DNA from: Chromatiales bacterium
Lineage (GTDB): Bacteria; Pseudomonadota; Gammaproteobacteria; Chromatiales; Chromatiaceae
Assembly (NCBI GenBank): GCA_024762475.1
Contig: JANTHJ010000014.1
Coordinates: forward strand, 1-43,674
DNA length: 43,674 nucleotides
Direction: 5' to 3'
Both the position numbers and the translations under genes were made by a program. Below the pieces are notes generated by a model that worked only from the letters and a program-made list of their open reading frames with translations, made no database searches and was not told where the DNA came from. Of this stretch, positions 7,109 to 15,332 are shown one piece after another (positions within the stretch are counted from its first letter, which is position 1; every line of letters starts with the position of its first letter).

Positions 7109-7987
7109 TCACTCGGACTTGGCGTCGTCCATCATGCGGTCGATGATCGGTGCCAGGACGATCTCCATGGCGTAGCCCATCTTGCCGCCCGGCACCACGA
7201 TGGTGTTGCGGCGCGACATGAACGAGTTGGGGATCATGTTGATCAGGTAGGGAAAATCGATTTCGAACTTCTGTGGATCGGCGAAGCGGATCACCACGAA
7301 GCTCTCGTCGGGCGTGGGGATATCGCGCGCGATGAACGGGTTGGAGGTGTCTACCGTGGCGACGCGCTGGAAGTTGATATCGGTGCGCGAGAACTGCGGC
7401 GTGACGTGGTGGATGTAGTCGGGCATGCGGCGCAGGATGGTGTCGACGATGGCCTCGGCGCTGTAGCCCCGCTCAGCACTGTCGCGGTGGATCTTCTGAA
7501 TCCATTCCAGGTTGACCACGGGCACCACGCCGATCCCCAGGTCCACGTGCTGGGCCACGTCCGCCCCATCGGTCTTCACCAGACCGTGCAGGCCCTCATA
7601 GAACAGCAGGTCGGTGCCTTCAGGAATAGGCTCCCAGGGAGTGAACTCGCCGGGCTTTTTGTCGGTGCCGAGGCGGGCATTGTGCTCGGCCGCCTCTTCC
7701 TCACTGTGCAGGTAATAGCGTTTTTCGCCCGTGCCCGTCTCGCCGTAGGTCTTGAACAGCTCTTCGAGCTTGTCGAACAGATTGGCCTGGGGTCCGAAGT
7801 GGCTGAGGCCTTCCTCGGCCATCTTCACCTTCATTTCGGCGCGATCGTAGCGATGGAAACTGTCGCCCTCGATGACAGAGGCCTTGATACCCTCGCGGGT
7901 GAAGATGTGTTCGAAGGCGCGTTTGACGGTGGTGGTGCCCGCGCCGGAAGAGCCGGTAACGGCGACTACAGGATGCTTCTTGGACAT
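7109..7987 (-). CDS. prkB: Phosphoribulokinase (bacterial octameric type)
   Basis: A 292-residue protein with P-loop GSSGAGTTT near residues 12-20, then EGDSFHRYDR, the long YYLHSEEEAAEHN segment, and FYEGLHGLVK, as in proteobacterial CbbP/PrkB. It phosphorylates ribulose-5-phosphate with ATP to give ribulose-1,5-bisphosphate for RuBisCO, so its presence implies a Calvin cycle. The ATG at 7987 has AGGGGG 6 nt upstream; the longer frame to 8041 adds no family sequence. A TATAGT -10-like site lies at 8070-8075 without a good -35, which would fit an activated promoter. No other cbb gene is in the window. Confidence 0.95.
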   Translation of the reverse strand: MSKKHPVVAVTGSSGAGTTTVKRAFEHIFTREGIKASVIEGDSFHRYDRAEMKVKMAEEGLSHFGPQANLFDKLEELFKTYGETGTGEKRYYLHSEEEAAEHNARLGTDKKPGEFTPWEPIPEGTDLLFYEGLHGLVKTDGADVAQHVDLGIGVVPVVNLEWIQKIHRDSAERGYSAEAIVDTILRRMPDYIHHVTPQFSRTDINFQRVATVDTSNPFIARDIPTPDESFVVIRFADPQKFEIDFPYLINMIPNSFMSRRNTIVVPGGKMGYAMEIVLAPIIDRMMDDAKSE

Positions 7988-8107
7988 GATGTACCCCCTC
8001 AGAGCTTGTCGTTTTCGTGATTTTCGGCCGGCACCCCTCAAGGAATGCCGCTGGTAAATTTGGGGCCGGACTATACCACAGGGCGTTCGGGGGGGATTTG
8101 CGAGGGG

Positions 8108-9532
8108 TCAGACAGGATCCACATCGGGCAGGGCCACGCCGGGATTGAGAATCCCGTTCGGGTCAAAATCTCTGCGTACCGCATGCATCAACCGCAGCGC
8201 CGTTGCCGAGAGCTCGCGAGCCACGAAATTCCGCTTTACCCGGCCGATGCCGTGTTCACCGGAGAGGGTTCCGCCGAGCTTCAATACCAGGGAGAACATC
8301 GCCGCCAGGCAGGGCTCGGCGGCCGCTGCCTGCTTGGGGTCGTGCGGATCGAGCAGCAGGTTGACATGAATATTTCCGTTGCCGGCGTGGCCGAAGTTGA
8401 CGATGGGGATGCCATGGCGGGCGGACAGGGACTGCAGGCCGTCGATCAGCTCGGGCAGCCGCGAGACCGGTACCGCCACATCCTCATTGATCTTTTTCGG
8501 TGCGGCATTGCGCAGGGCGGGGGAAAGGGCCTTGCGGGTGCGCCACAGACGCTCGACCTCCTCGTCGGACCGAGCCAACTCGACACCGAGACAGCCCGCA
8601 TTCTGGGCTGCTCGGCGCACCTGCTGGGCGTCGGCATCGATGGCATGTTCGGATCCGTCCACCTCGATCATCAGCAGGGCCCGCGCCTGGGACGGCAGGC
8701 CGAGGTCGGAAAAGCGCCGGACCATCTCCAGGGCCTGGCCATCCATGAACTCGAGCGCGCACGGGGTGATGGGCTGGGCCATGATGGCGGAGACCGCCTC
8801 GGCGGCACTGCGAATGTCGCGATAGATCCCTTGCAGGGTGCGTTTGGCCTCGGGTAGGGGGGTCAGCTTCAGGGTCGCCTCCGTGATGACGCCCAGGGTG
8901 CCTTCAGACCCGATCAGCAGACGCGTCAGGTCGTAGCCGACCACCCCCTTGGTGGTGCGGACCCCGGTGCGCAGGGTCTGGCCGCCACCGGTGACCGCCA
9001 GCAGGCCGAGGGTGTTCTCCCGCGGTGTGCCATATTTGACGGCCCGGGGGCCCGCGGAGTTGTAGGCAAGGTTCCCGCCGAGGGTGCAGACCGCGGCGCT
9101 GGTGGGGTCGGGTGGCCAGAAGAACCCATGCTTGGCGGCTGCCTCTTGCAGCTCCTGGTTGGTGAATCCCGTCGGGGCTACGGCAAGCCGGTCTTTCGGT
9201 TCGATGCGCAGCTGCCCCCGCAGTCGTTCCAGGGACAGCACGATGCCGCCGGGGGGCGGTACGCTCGCCCCGGTGGTGCCGGTGCCCTTGCCGCGTGTTG
9301 CAAGCGCCAGCCCCTCCCGGTTGCAAAGGCGTACCAGTTCCACCACCTGATCGTGGTCGTGGGCGAAGCACACCGCGGAAGGCAGGGACTGCAGCCGACT
9401 GTTGTCATAGCCATAGGCCCAGCAATCGCCTGGCCTTGTGAGCAGCTGGTCGCCGAACAGTGCTTCGAGTTCGCGGCGGACCCTGGTCGCCAGGCCGGGC
9501 GCCTCGGTCTGCGGCGGGTCAGACGTATTCAA
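8108..9532 (-). CDS. FAD-linked oxidase, glycolate oxidase GlcD / D-lactate dehydrogenase type
   Basis: The 474-residue protein has an N-terminal PCMH-type FAD domain (TRGKGTGTTGASVPP, then TLGGNLAYNSAGPRAVKYG and LLIGSEGTLGVIT) and a C-terminal FAD-oxidase domain with NFGHAGNGNIHVN and GGTLSGEHGIG. Such enzymes oxidise 2-hydroxy acids and pass electrons to the respiratory chain. GlcE and GlcF subunits are not adjacent, so a stand-alone D-lactate or D-2-hydroxyacid dehydrogenase is as likely as GlcD. The start is TTG at 9532, overlapping dolP by 14 nt, with AAGGTGGTG upstream; no better start is seen. Its position next to prk makes glycolate removal an attractive but unproven role. Confidence 0.85.
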   Translation of the reverse strand: MNTSDPPQTEAPGLATRVRRELEALFGDQLLTRPGDCWAYGYDNSRLQSLPSAVCFAHDHDQVVELVRLCNREGLALATRGKGTGTTGASVPPPGGIVLSLERLRGQLRIEPKDRLAVAPTGFTNQELQEAAAKHGFFWPPDPTSAAVCTLGGNLAYNSAGPRAVKYGTPRENTLGLLAVTGGGQTLRTGVRTTKGVVGYDLTRLLIGSEGTLGVITEATLKLTPLPEAKRTLQGIYRDIRSAAEAVSAIMAQPITPCALEFMDGQALEMVRRFSDLGLPSQARALLMIEVDGSEHAIDADAQQVRRAAQNAGCLGVELARSDEEVERLWRTRKALSPALRNAAPKKINEDVAVPVSRLPELIDGLQSLSARHGIPIVNFGHAGNGNIHVNLLLDPHDPKQAAAAEPCLAAMFSLVLKLGGTLSGEHGIGRVKRNFVARELSATALRLMHAVRRDFDPNGILNPGVALPDVDPV

Positions 9533-10106
9533 ACAGCTTCACCACCTTCTTCACGCCGCTGATATAGCGCACCTTCTCGGTCACGGTATCGGCCTCTGCA
9601 GGGGTGAGCAGGCCCATCAGGTAGACAGTGCCGTTGGAGGACACGACCTTGACCCTGAGCGGATCGAAGCCCTCGATGCCGACGTCGAACAGTGCCAGCT
9701 TCACCCGGCTGGTGAGATAGGCGTCGGCCGCCGCATCGCTCCAGGTATTCTCGGCCCCGATCACCACTTCGTTGTACACCTTGCGCACCCGGGGGATTCG
9801 TGCCACTTGCTCGGCGAATCGCTCGACCACCTCCGGGTTGGCGGCCTGCCCGGTGAGCAGCACCTGCAGGTTGTAGACGGTGATGTCGATGTTGCTCAGG
9901 CGCTTGAGCTCTTCGTCCTGGGCGCGCAGGCGCATGGCCTTGATCAGGATCTCCTTGTCCTCGATCACGGTCCCCACGGTGCGCCGGTCATGCGCCACAC
10001 CCGCTACTGTGGCGGTCCCGCCGACCACGACGGCGGTACAGCCGCCGAGCAGGCTGGCGATCAGGGGTACGATCAGCAGGCAGGAACGTGAGATTGCGAG
10101 CGGCAT
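9519..10106 (-). CDS. dolP: BON-domain outer-membrane lipoprotein DolP (YraP)
   Basis: The 195-residue protein starts with a signal peptide ending in the lipobox LLGGC (Cys at about residue 23). Two BON domains follow: the first around NIDITVYNLQVLLTGQ...RVRKVYNEV, the second around RVKVVSSNGTVYLMGLLT...GVKKVVKLFEYV. DolP is an outer-membrane lipoprotein that binds anionic phospholipid and supports envelope integrity. The start has an AGGGAG site, and the gene begins 1 nt after the diaA stop. Its place after diaA is the same as yraP in enterobacteria. Confidence 0.93.
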   Translation of the reverse strand: MPLAISRSCLLIVPLIASLLGGCTAVVVGGTATVAGVAHDRRTVGTVIEDKEILIKAMRLRAQDEELKRLSNIDITVYNLQVLLTGQAANPEVVERFAEQVARIPRVRKVYNEVVIGAENTWSDAAADAYLTSRVKLALFDVGIEGFDPLRVKVVSSNGTVYLMGLLTPAEADTVTEKVRYISGVKKVVKLFEYV

Positions 10107-10107
10107 G

Positions 10108-10683
10108 TCAGGGACTCCCTAGCAGTTGGGTATCGATCAGGTCACACAGGACGTGGAGGCTGGTGAGTTGGACCTCCAGCACCCTGGCATTGTTCTGGGC
10201 CGGTACAGCGAGGAGGATATCCTGGGGCAACAACGAGGCGGATAGCGCCCCCTGGTGGTCGCCCATCAGTATGATTGTGTCCAATTCGCGCTCGTGTGCA
10301 GCGGCCAGGGCCAGGCGGAGTTCCTCGCCGCTGCCGCTACTGACCAGCAACAATACGTCGCCGGGCCTGCCCAGCGCCGCCAGTTGGCGGGACAGCGCGG
10401 TGGCGGAGGCTTCGGGCTCACAGTCCGGCTCGATGGGGGCCAGCGCCATGGCCGGCAGGGCCAGGCGATCGCGGTCGAAGCAGTGCAGCATCAGTTCGGC
10501 AAAATGCCTGGCGAGGGCCGTGCCGGCACCGGCACCGCTGCACAATACCTTTCCGCCCTGCACAAAGGCGAGCACCAGGCGCTCGGCTGCGGCGCTCAGG
10601 CGGCCGGTGAGCCTGGGGGCATTGATGCTGATCGCCTCTATGTGCTCGGCGAACTGCTCGGTGGCGCGATATTCGAGGTCCAT
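10108..10683 (-). CDS. diaA: SIS-domain protein DiaA (DnaA initiator-associating protein)
   Basis: A 191-residue sugar-isomerase (SIS) fold protein: GGKVLCSGAGAGTALARHFA matches the first SIS motif, GDVLLLVSSGSGEE the second, and the C-terminus VLEVQLTSLHVLCDLIDTQLL matches DiaA. DiaA tetramers bind DnaA and stimulate initiation at oriC. GmhA (sedoheptulose-7-phosphate isomerase) is the closest alternative, but the lpoA-yraN-diaA-dolP order favours DiaA. The ATG at 10683 matches the family start; the longer frame overlaps yraN. Confidence 0.9.
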   Translation of the reverse strand: MDLEYRATEQFAEHIEAISINAPRLTGRLSAAAERLVLAFVQGGKVLCSGAGAGTALARHFAELMLHCFDRDRLALPAMALAPIEPDCEPEASATALSRQLAALGRPGDVLLLVSSGSGEELRLALAAAHERELDTIILMGDHQGALSASLLPQDILLAVPAQNNARVLEVQLTSLHVLCDLIDTQLLGSP

Positions 10684-10711
10684 GGCGCAAGTGTCGCACG
10701 CGCGCGAGGCT

Positions 10712-11062
10712 TCAACCAATACCGAAGGCGTCCTGGATCCAATCTGCGACACCCTGCGCGTCGAGGCCGACCACATCGAAGCGGCAGGGCCCATCCCAGG
10801 AATGGCGCTGCAGATAGTGCTGGGCGGCGAGAATCAAGCGCTGTTGCTTGCGCGCGTCGACGCTTGCCAGGGCGCCGCCGAAGCCGGCATGGCGACGCAA
10901 TCGAACCTCGACGAAGATCAGGGTCTCGCCTTGGCGCATGATCAGATCCACTTCGCCGCGCCGGCAACGGTAGTTACGAGCCAGTGTCGTCAGGCCTTGG
11001 CGGCGTAGCCATCGCTCGGCCTGGGCCTCGGCGTGGTCGCCCTGCTGGCGCTTCGTCGGCAT
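10712..11062 (-). CDS. yraN: YraN/UPF0102 family protein (predicted endonuclease fold)
   Basis: A 116-residue protein typical of UPF0102: GDHAEAQAERWLRRQGL, then ARNYRCRRGEVDLIMRQGETLIFVEVRLRR. The E-x-D-L...F-V-E-V-x pattern is that of the restriction-endonuclease-like (Holliday-junction-resolvase-like) fold, but no cellular function is established. It lies 17 nt downstream of lpoA and 28 nt upstream of diaA in a conserved cluster. Confidence 0.93.
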   Translation of the reverse strand: MPTKRQQGDHAEAQAERWLRRQGLTTLARNYRCRRGEVDLIMRQGETLIFVEVRLRRHAGFGGALASVDARKQQRLILAAQHYLQRHSWDGPCRFDVVGLDAQGVADWIQDAFGIG

Positions 11063-11079
11063 CGTCTGCGCCAGCCGGT

Positions 11080-13062
11080 TCAGGGCTCGCGGGACGATGC
11101 GGCGGCATCCGCCTGGCCTTGCGAGGCCTGTGATTCCCCGTCTGGGGCCGATTCGGGCGGCAGGTCGCTGCCGGTGGGCGCCTGCTCCTCGGGAGCACCA
11201 TTCCCGCCCAGATCCATGCGGTTGGAATATCCGAGCAGTTGAGGTGGATCATCCAGTTCGATCCATACCAGTTGGCGCTCTATCCTGCGTTCGGCGTTGA
11301 CGTAGAGGTTGCCGGTCTGGCCGTCCACCGATTCCCAGGGATTCTCCAGCAGCCGCCGCAGGTTGGGCTGCAGCCGCAGGGCATCGGTGCCGAGGGCGTA
11401 CAGCCGCACGCCGGGGCCCAATACGCCCGGAATGGTTCGTCCGAGACGCTTGCGCTCCTCCTGATTCACGATCAGAGGTATGTCCGGTAGCCGGATGCCG
11501 CGCATGTCGGCGAGCTGCTGCGCGGTCAGATGCCCGTTCCAGGCCATGGAGGTGGCATAGGTGGGCAGGTCGGCGGCACGGAAAAAGGCGAGCTGCGGCT
11601 TGATGCTTTGGGCTTGGCGGGGTGTTGCGACCATGAATACCACATCCACGTCGGCCCGGCGCCGTGGCTCGAACTCGATGCGCTGCCCGAGCCAGCGCTG
11701 CAGTCTTGCGTGTCTCGCCTTGCTGCGATCGATGTGCAACAGGGCGGAGATGGGTGCACTGTGGTCCGCCGAGTCGGGATCGTAGCGCTGGCTGTCCACG
11801 CGGTCCCCGGTCAGGGTCAGCCAGCGATCCAGAAAAGCCTGCTCCAGGCGTTCGCCCAAGGTGTCCTCGGGCACGAGGACCACTGGGTTCCGCAGCCCTT
11901 GTTGCCAGATTCGTTCGGCCGCAAGGCGTGCCTCGTGCTCCGGGTCGAGGGAGAACATGAACAGATTCCGAGGCGCCCCGGCATCGCCGGTGACTTTGTT
12001 TAGCGCCAGTACCGGCACCGGCAGATCGCCCGCATGCAGCAGCTGGCGCACACTGTCTTTCTGCAGGGGGCCGATCACAGCCTGGGCGCCGGCAGCCACC
12101 GCCTGGGCGTAGACCGGCCAGGCGGTGGCCGGATCGCTGGTATCGTAAAAGCGCAACAGGGGGCGCTGCGCCTCCGGCAGTTCGTAGAGGCTGATCATCA
12201 GGCCGTCGCGGATCGCATCTGCCGCGCCGGCATAGCGTCCGGCCTCCGGTAGCAGTACGGCGATGTGCTCGGCCCGCTCGATCTGGCCCTCCAGCTGGGC
12301 CACGAAGCGGTCGATCAGCTGCGGCAGGGCGGGGTGGTCGGGGTGGGTGGCGCGCCATTGCATCACCCTGGCCGCCAGCTCTTGTGGCTCGGTTGCATAG
12401 CGTTTGATCAGCAACGCCAGGTCCATCCAGCCCCCGGCGATACCCGGAGGAGAGGGTCTCAGCGTCTCCAGGGTCCGCTCGTTGAGCGCGCTCAGGGCCC
12501 GCAGAATCTCCGTCTGGACCTGCAGTCGTTCCTCCGGGTCCTGCAGCAGCGCGTCGAGCTGCTGCAGCGTGTTGGCCGATTCCAGGAGGTTGCCCAGTCT
12601 GCGGTAGGCCTTGGCCAGATCGCGAAGATGGCGTTTCTTCAGGTCCAGGGGCATGTCGGGCCTGAGCATGTCCAGCAGGACCTCGAGCGCACGGTCGGCC
12701 TGGTTTCGCGCCAGCGCCAGCTCCGCGCGCAGCAGTGCCAGGCGCAGCTGTTGGCGATCGCTCAGGGGTCGTGCATTCGCCAGTTCGAGCAGGCGCTGGG
12801 CGTTGTCCAGGTCGTCCGCGCGCAGGGCGGCCTCGATGGCCTCGAGCAGGAAGGCACTGCCTTCGGCGCCGGGTCTGCGTTGCGCCAGCGATTCATAGAG
12901 CTGGCTGGCGGCGGCATAGTCCTGCTGTTGCATCAGGGCCTGGGCGCGTGCAATGTCCGGATCGGCACGCTGCGGTTGGGTCGGCACCGGGGCGCACCCG
13001 GCGAGGACCAGGCCGAGCAGGATCAGCAGGATGGTGGCGACGACTGTTCGGTTGGTTTGCAT
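11080..13062 (-). CDS. lpoA: Penicillin-binding protein activator LpoA
   Basis: The 660-residue lipoprotein has a signal peptide and lipobox LVLAGC (Cys about residue 23). An N-terminal TPR-like helical region (about 30-250) is followed by a periplasmic-binding-protein-like domain (from HIAVLLPEAGRYAGAADAIRDG), as in LpoA. LpoA sits in the outer membrane and activates PBP1A through the cell wall. The ATG at 13062 places the signal peptide at the N-terminus; the frame stays open further upstream without signal. The last 40 or so residues (from GGNGAPEEQ) are rich in Glu, Gln, Ser and Ala, probably a disordered tail. It diverges from rsmI, as in enterobacteria. Confidence 0.93.
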   Translation of the reverse strand: MQTNRTVVATILLILLGLVLAGCAPVPTQPQRADPDIARAQALMQQQDYAAASQLYESLAQRRPGAEGSAFLLEAIEAALRADDLDNAQRLLELANARPLSDRQQLRLALLRAELALARNQADRALEVLLDMLRPDMPLDLKKRHLRDLAKAYRRLGNLLESANTLQQLDALLQDPEERLQVQTEILRALSALNERTLETLRPSPPGIAGGWMDLALLIKRYATEPQELAARVMQWRATHPDHPALPQLIDRFVAQLEGQIERAEHIAVLLPEAGRYAGAADAIRDGLMISLYELPEAQRPLLRFYDTSDPATAWPVYAQAVAAGAQAVIGPLQKDSVRQLLHAGDLPVPVLALNKVTGDAGAPRNLFMFSLDPEHEARLAAERIWQQGLRNPVVLVPEDTLGERLEQAFLDRWLTLTGDRVDSQRYDPDSADHSAPISALLHIDRSKARHARLQRWLGQRIEFEPRRRADVDVVFMVATPRQAQSIKPQLAFFRAADLPTYATSMAWNGHLTAQQLADMRGIRLPDIPLIVNQEERKRLGRTIPGVLGPGVRLYALGTDALRLQPNLRRLLENPWESVDGQTGNLYVNAERRIERQLVWIELDDPPQLLGYSNRMDLGGNGAPEEQAPTGSDLPPESAPDGESQASQGQADAAASSREP

Positions 13063-13232
13063 CTGGTACTCAGTCCGGTGACGATGGAGGCGGCCGTCCT
13101 TGACGGCTGCCATCGGCAACATCCGTGCCATTTCGCAGCTCCTGGCATCGGGGGCATTTATCGAATGCCGTTCGTTCAGGGATCGATGGATTTTGCCCCG
13201 GGCGATCGACATGCAGAGGCGGAGTATCGAAG

Positions 13233-14105
13233 GTGACCAAAAGGCTGTCAAACGAGGCCGGGTGTCTCTACGTGGTGGCCACGCCCATCGGCAATCTGGG
13301 AGATCTGAGTGGGCGGGCCGCAGAGGTATTGGCGGGCGTGGACCTGATCGCGGCGGAGGACACGCGGCGCACCCGCCAGCTGCTACGACACCTCGGGCTC
13401 GACAGGCCGCTGCTCGCGTTGCACGAGCACAACGAGCAGGCGCGCCTGGGGGCGCTGCTGCAACGCTTGCGCGGTGGCGAATCGATCGCCCTGGTCTCCG
13501 ATGCCGGTACGCCACTGATCAGTGACCCGGGTTTCCCGTTGGTGAGGGCGTGTCATGCAGAGGGCGTGCGGGTAGTGCCGGTGCCGGGCCCCAGTGCCCT
13601 GATCGCGGCGCTCTCTGTGGCGGGGCTGCCCACCGACCGGTTTCGGTTCGAGGGCTTTCTGCCACGCCGCGCCTCGGCCCGCGCCGACCTGCTGAAGAGC
13701 CTGGCCGCCGCAACCGAGACCCTGGTCTTCTACGAATCCTCGCACCGTATAGGGGAGACGCTGGAGGCGCTGGTTGGTGCCTTTGGCAGCGAGCGCCCTG
13801 CCACCCTGGCGCGGGAGCTGACCAAGCTGCACGAGACCCTCCTGAGCGGGGCCCTGGGGGAGATCCTGGCGGCCGTCGAAGCGGACGAAAATCAGCGCAA
13901 GGGCGAGTTCGTGCTGGTGGTGGGCGGGGCCCCGTCGCACGAGGTGGATCGCTTCGAGGTCGGCCTGGATGCGTTGCTAGAGGCTTTGCTCGAGGAACTG
14001 CCCTTGAAGCGCGCCGTGGCGGTTGCCGCTCGGCTGAGCGGTGAGAAGAAGAACCGGGTCTACCAGCTGGCGCTGAACCTGAAGGGAGAACACCTCGGTG
14101 ATTGA
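13233..14105 (+). CDS. rsmI: 16S rRNA (cytidine1402-2'-O)-methyltransferase RsmI
   Basis: A 290-residue protein with the tetrapyrrole-methylase fold: LYVVATPIGNLGDLSGRA, AEDTRRTRQLLRHL, LVSDAGTPLISDPGFPLV and VPGPSALIAALSVAGLP. RsmI 2'-O-methylates C1402 in the ribosomal P site. The start is taken as GTG at 13233, which has GGAG 8 nt upstream and gives the usual short N-terminus; the frame is open further upstream to 13125, but that part lacks family sequence. It diverges from lpoA across 170 nt and precedes rnpB. Confidence 0.95.
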   Translation: MTKRLSNEAGCLYVVATPIGNLGDLSGRAAEVLAGVDLIAAEDTRRTRQLLRHLGLDRPLLALHEHNEQARLGALLQRLRGGESIALVSDAGTPLISDPGFPLVRACHAEGVRVVPVPGPSALIAALSVAGLPTDRFRFEGFLPRRASARADLLKSLAAATETLVFYESSHRIGETLEALVGAFGSERPATLARELTKLHETLLSGALGEILAAVEADENQRKGEFVLVVGGAPSHEVDRFEVGLDALLEALLEELPLKRAVAVAARLSGEKKNRVYQLALNLKGEHLGD

Positions 14106-14128
14106 GTGGGAATTCCGGGCTCTCGCAC

Positions 14129-14157
14129 TTGTCAAAAAAAAAGCAAGCCAATAGGGT
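14129..14157 (+). promoter_or_regulatory. Promoter of rnpB
   Basis: TTGTCA at 14129-14134, a 17-nt spacer that starts with eight A, and TAGGGT at 14152-14157. The -35 is good and the -10 moderate. The predicted start, about 14164, coincides with the first base of the RNase P RNA terminal stem. It lies 24 nt after the rsmI stop. Confidence 0.6.
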
Positions 14158-14163
14158 TGCACC

Positions 14164-14533
14164 GGGAGTCGGCCAGGCGACCGCTGTCGCCTTCGGCGAT
14201 GGAGGAAAGTCCGGACTCCATAGGGCAGAGAGCCAGGTAACACCTGGGCGGCGCGAGCCGACGGAAAGTGCCACAGAAAACAGACCGCCGAAGCCTTTCG
14301 TTCGCGCGGAAGGCCGGCAAGGGTGAAAAGGTGCGGTAAGAGCGCACCGCACCCCTGGTAACAGGGGTGGCAGGGTAAACCCCTCTCGGAGCAAGACCAA
14401 ATAGGGAAACGCGCCAATCGGCAGCCCGCGGCCCGCGGGTGTTTCCGGGTAGGTCGCATGAGGCGTCCGGTGACGGGCGCCCCAGATGAATGGTCGTCCT
14501 CGACAGAATCCGGCTTATCGGCCGGCTCCCGCT
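14164..14533 (+). ncRNA. rnpB: RNase P RNA (M1 RNA), bacterial type A
   Basis: The conserved core segments occur in order: GAGGAAAGTCCGGACTCCAT near 14201, AGGTAACACCTGGG, AAGGGTGAAAAGGTGCGGTAAG near 14320, CGGAGCAAGACCAAATAGGG near 14388, GGGTAGGTCGCATGAGG near 14447, and CAGATGAATGG...CGACAGAATCCGGCTTATCG near 14483-14520. The terminal stem pairs 14164-14174 with 14520-14530. This is the catalytic RNA that trims 5' leaders from pre-tRNA. The exact 3' end is estimated. The rsmI-rnpB-mraZ order is common in gammaproteobacteria such as Pseudomonas. Confidence 0.97.
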
Positions 14534-14537
14534 GGTT

Positions 14538-14561
14538 GCCTCCTGCCGATTGGCAGGAGGC
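14538..14561 (+). terminator. Hairpin after rnpB
   Basis: A perfect 10-bp stem GCCTCCTGCC (14538-14547) / GGCAGGAGGC (14552-14561) with loop GATT directly follows the RNase P RNA. No clear T-run follows, so it may act as a terminator or as a 3'-processing stop. Confidence 0.6.
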
Positions 14562-14755
14562 CGATGCCAGTTTCCTCGAATTCCCGTTTTCCCTTTCCTG
14601 TCGCCTATGACGGACAGTTCACGGTCGAGCCCCGGCGCTTTCTTGAGAATCTACTTTAACTAAAGGACTTACCGGTCTGTTTTTCCTGATCTTTAACGGC
14701 TTTCGTATTATGCTGTAAGTGTCTGAGTTGCAAAGCATTTTTTCGTAGATGCTGC
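14562..14755. other. Intergenic region between rnpB and the dcw promoter
   Basis: No gene is visible here. It is more AT-rich than its surroundings from about 14640. A possible additional weak promoter has TATTAT at 14706-14711 but only a poor -35 (TTCCTG) 17 nt upstream. Confidence 0.35.
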
Positions 14756-14784
14756 TTGACCAGCGGGCCGAGGACTCCTAATAT
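14756..14784 (+). promoter_or_regulatory. Main promoter of the dcw cluster
   Basis: TTGACC (14756-14761), a 17-nt spacer and TAATAT (14779-14784) make a near-consensus sigma70 promoter. Transcription should start near 14791, about 77 nt before mraZ. The MraZ box array starts at the base after the -10, so repressor binding would block the start site. Confidence 0.85.
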
Positions 14785-14819
14785 TGGTGGGAAGTGGGGA
14801 ATCGTGGGGAAAAATGGGG
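14785..14819 (+). promoter_or_regulatory. MraZ operator (10-bp-spaced TGGGG boxes)
   Basis: TGGGG occurs at 14795, 14805 and 14815, exactly one helical turn apart, with a degenerate fourth box TGGTG in phase at 14785. MraZ is known to bind direct TGGGN repeats spaced by 5 nt on the mraZ promoter. The array spans the expected transcription start. Confidence 0.85.
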
Positions 14820-14867
14820 CAAGAGCCCTAACCCGGTTTCCTCGAACCGAAGGGGGAGTCGGTCGCC

Positions 14868-15332
14868 GTGTTCTTTTCCGGCATCAGCACACTGAATCTG
14901 GACGCCAAGGGGCGGATGGCCATCCCGGCCAAGTACCGTGCTGCCCTGGATGAGTGTTGTGAATCGCGGGTGGTCGTCACGGTCAATCCGTCGCGTGACC
15001 ACTGCCTCTGGCTCTACCCGGAGGATCATTGGCTGAAGGTCGCGGAGCGCGTGGCACGAATGAATCCCATGGACCGAAACCAGGCCGCGATGCAGCGCCT
15101 GTTGCTCGGCTTTGCGTCGGAGCAGGAGATGGACAAGCAGGGGCGGATTCTGCTCTCCAGCGAACTGCGCGAGTACGCCGGGTTGGACAAGAAGGTGTCC
15201 ATGCTCGGCCAGGGCTTGCGCTTCGAGATTTGGGATGCCGGCAAGATGCCGCTCGAGCATGAGCAGTGGAAGGAGAGTGCCGCCGAGGCGGCGGCGGAGA
15301 ACCCGGAGCTGTTCGCAGATCTTCCCCTGTGA
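14868..15332 (+). CDS. mraZ: Transcriptional regulator MraZ
   Basis: The 154-residue product has two AbrB-like half-domains: [15 protein letters not shown] near residue 10 and [19 protein letters not shown] near residue 85. MraZ forms a ring-shaped oligomer that binds repeats in its own promoter and represses the dcw operon. The start is GTG at 14868, with a strong AAGGGGGAG 9 nt upstream, giving the usual MFFSGIS N-terminus. The stop overlaps the GTG of rsmH (GTGA). Confidence 0.95.
   Translation: MFFSGISTLNLDAKGRMAIPAKYRAALDECCESRVVVTVNPSRDHCLWLYPEDHWLKVAERVARMNPMDRNQAAMQRLLLGFASEQEMDKQGRILLSSELREYAGLDKKVSMLGQGLRFEIWDAGKMPLEHEQWKESAAEAAAENPELFADLPL

Noticed and set aside
7109-8041. Longer phosphoribulokinase start at 8041
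   Set aside because: The 18 extra residues are not family-like, and the ATG at 7987 has a proper ribosome site.
11080-13515. 811-codon version of lpoA
   Set aside because: The lipoprotein signal peptide starts at the ATG at 13062. The extra 150 codons upstream have biased, non-protein-like composition and overlap the rsmI region.
14706-14711. TATTAT as a second dcw promoter
   Set aside because: The paired -35 is poor; it is mentioned only as a weak possibility.
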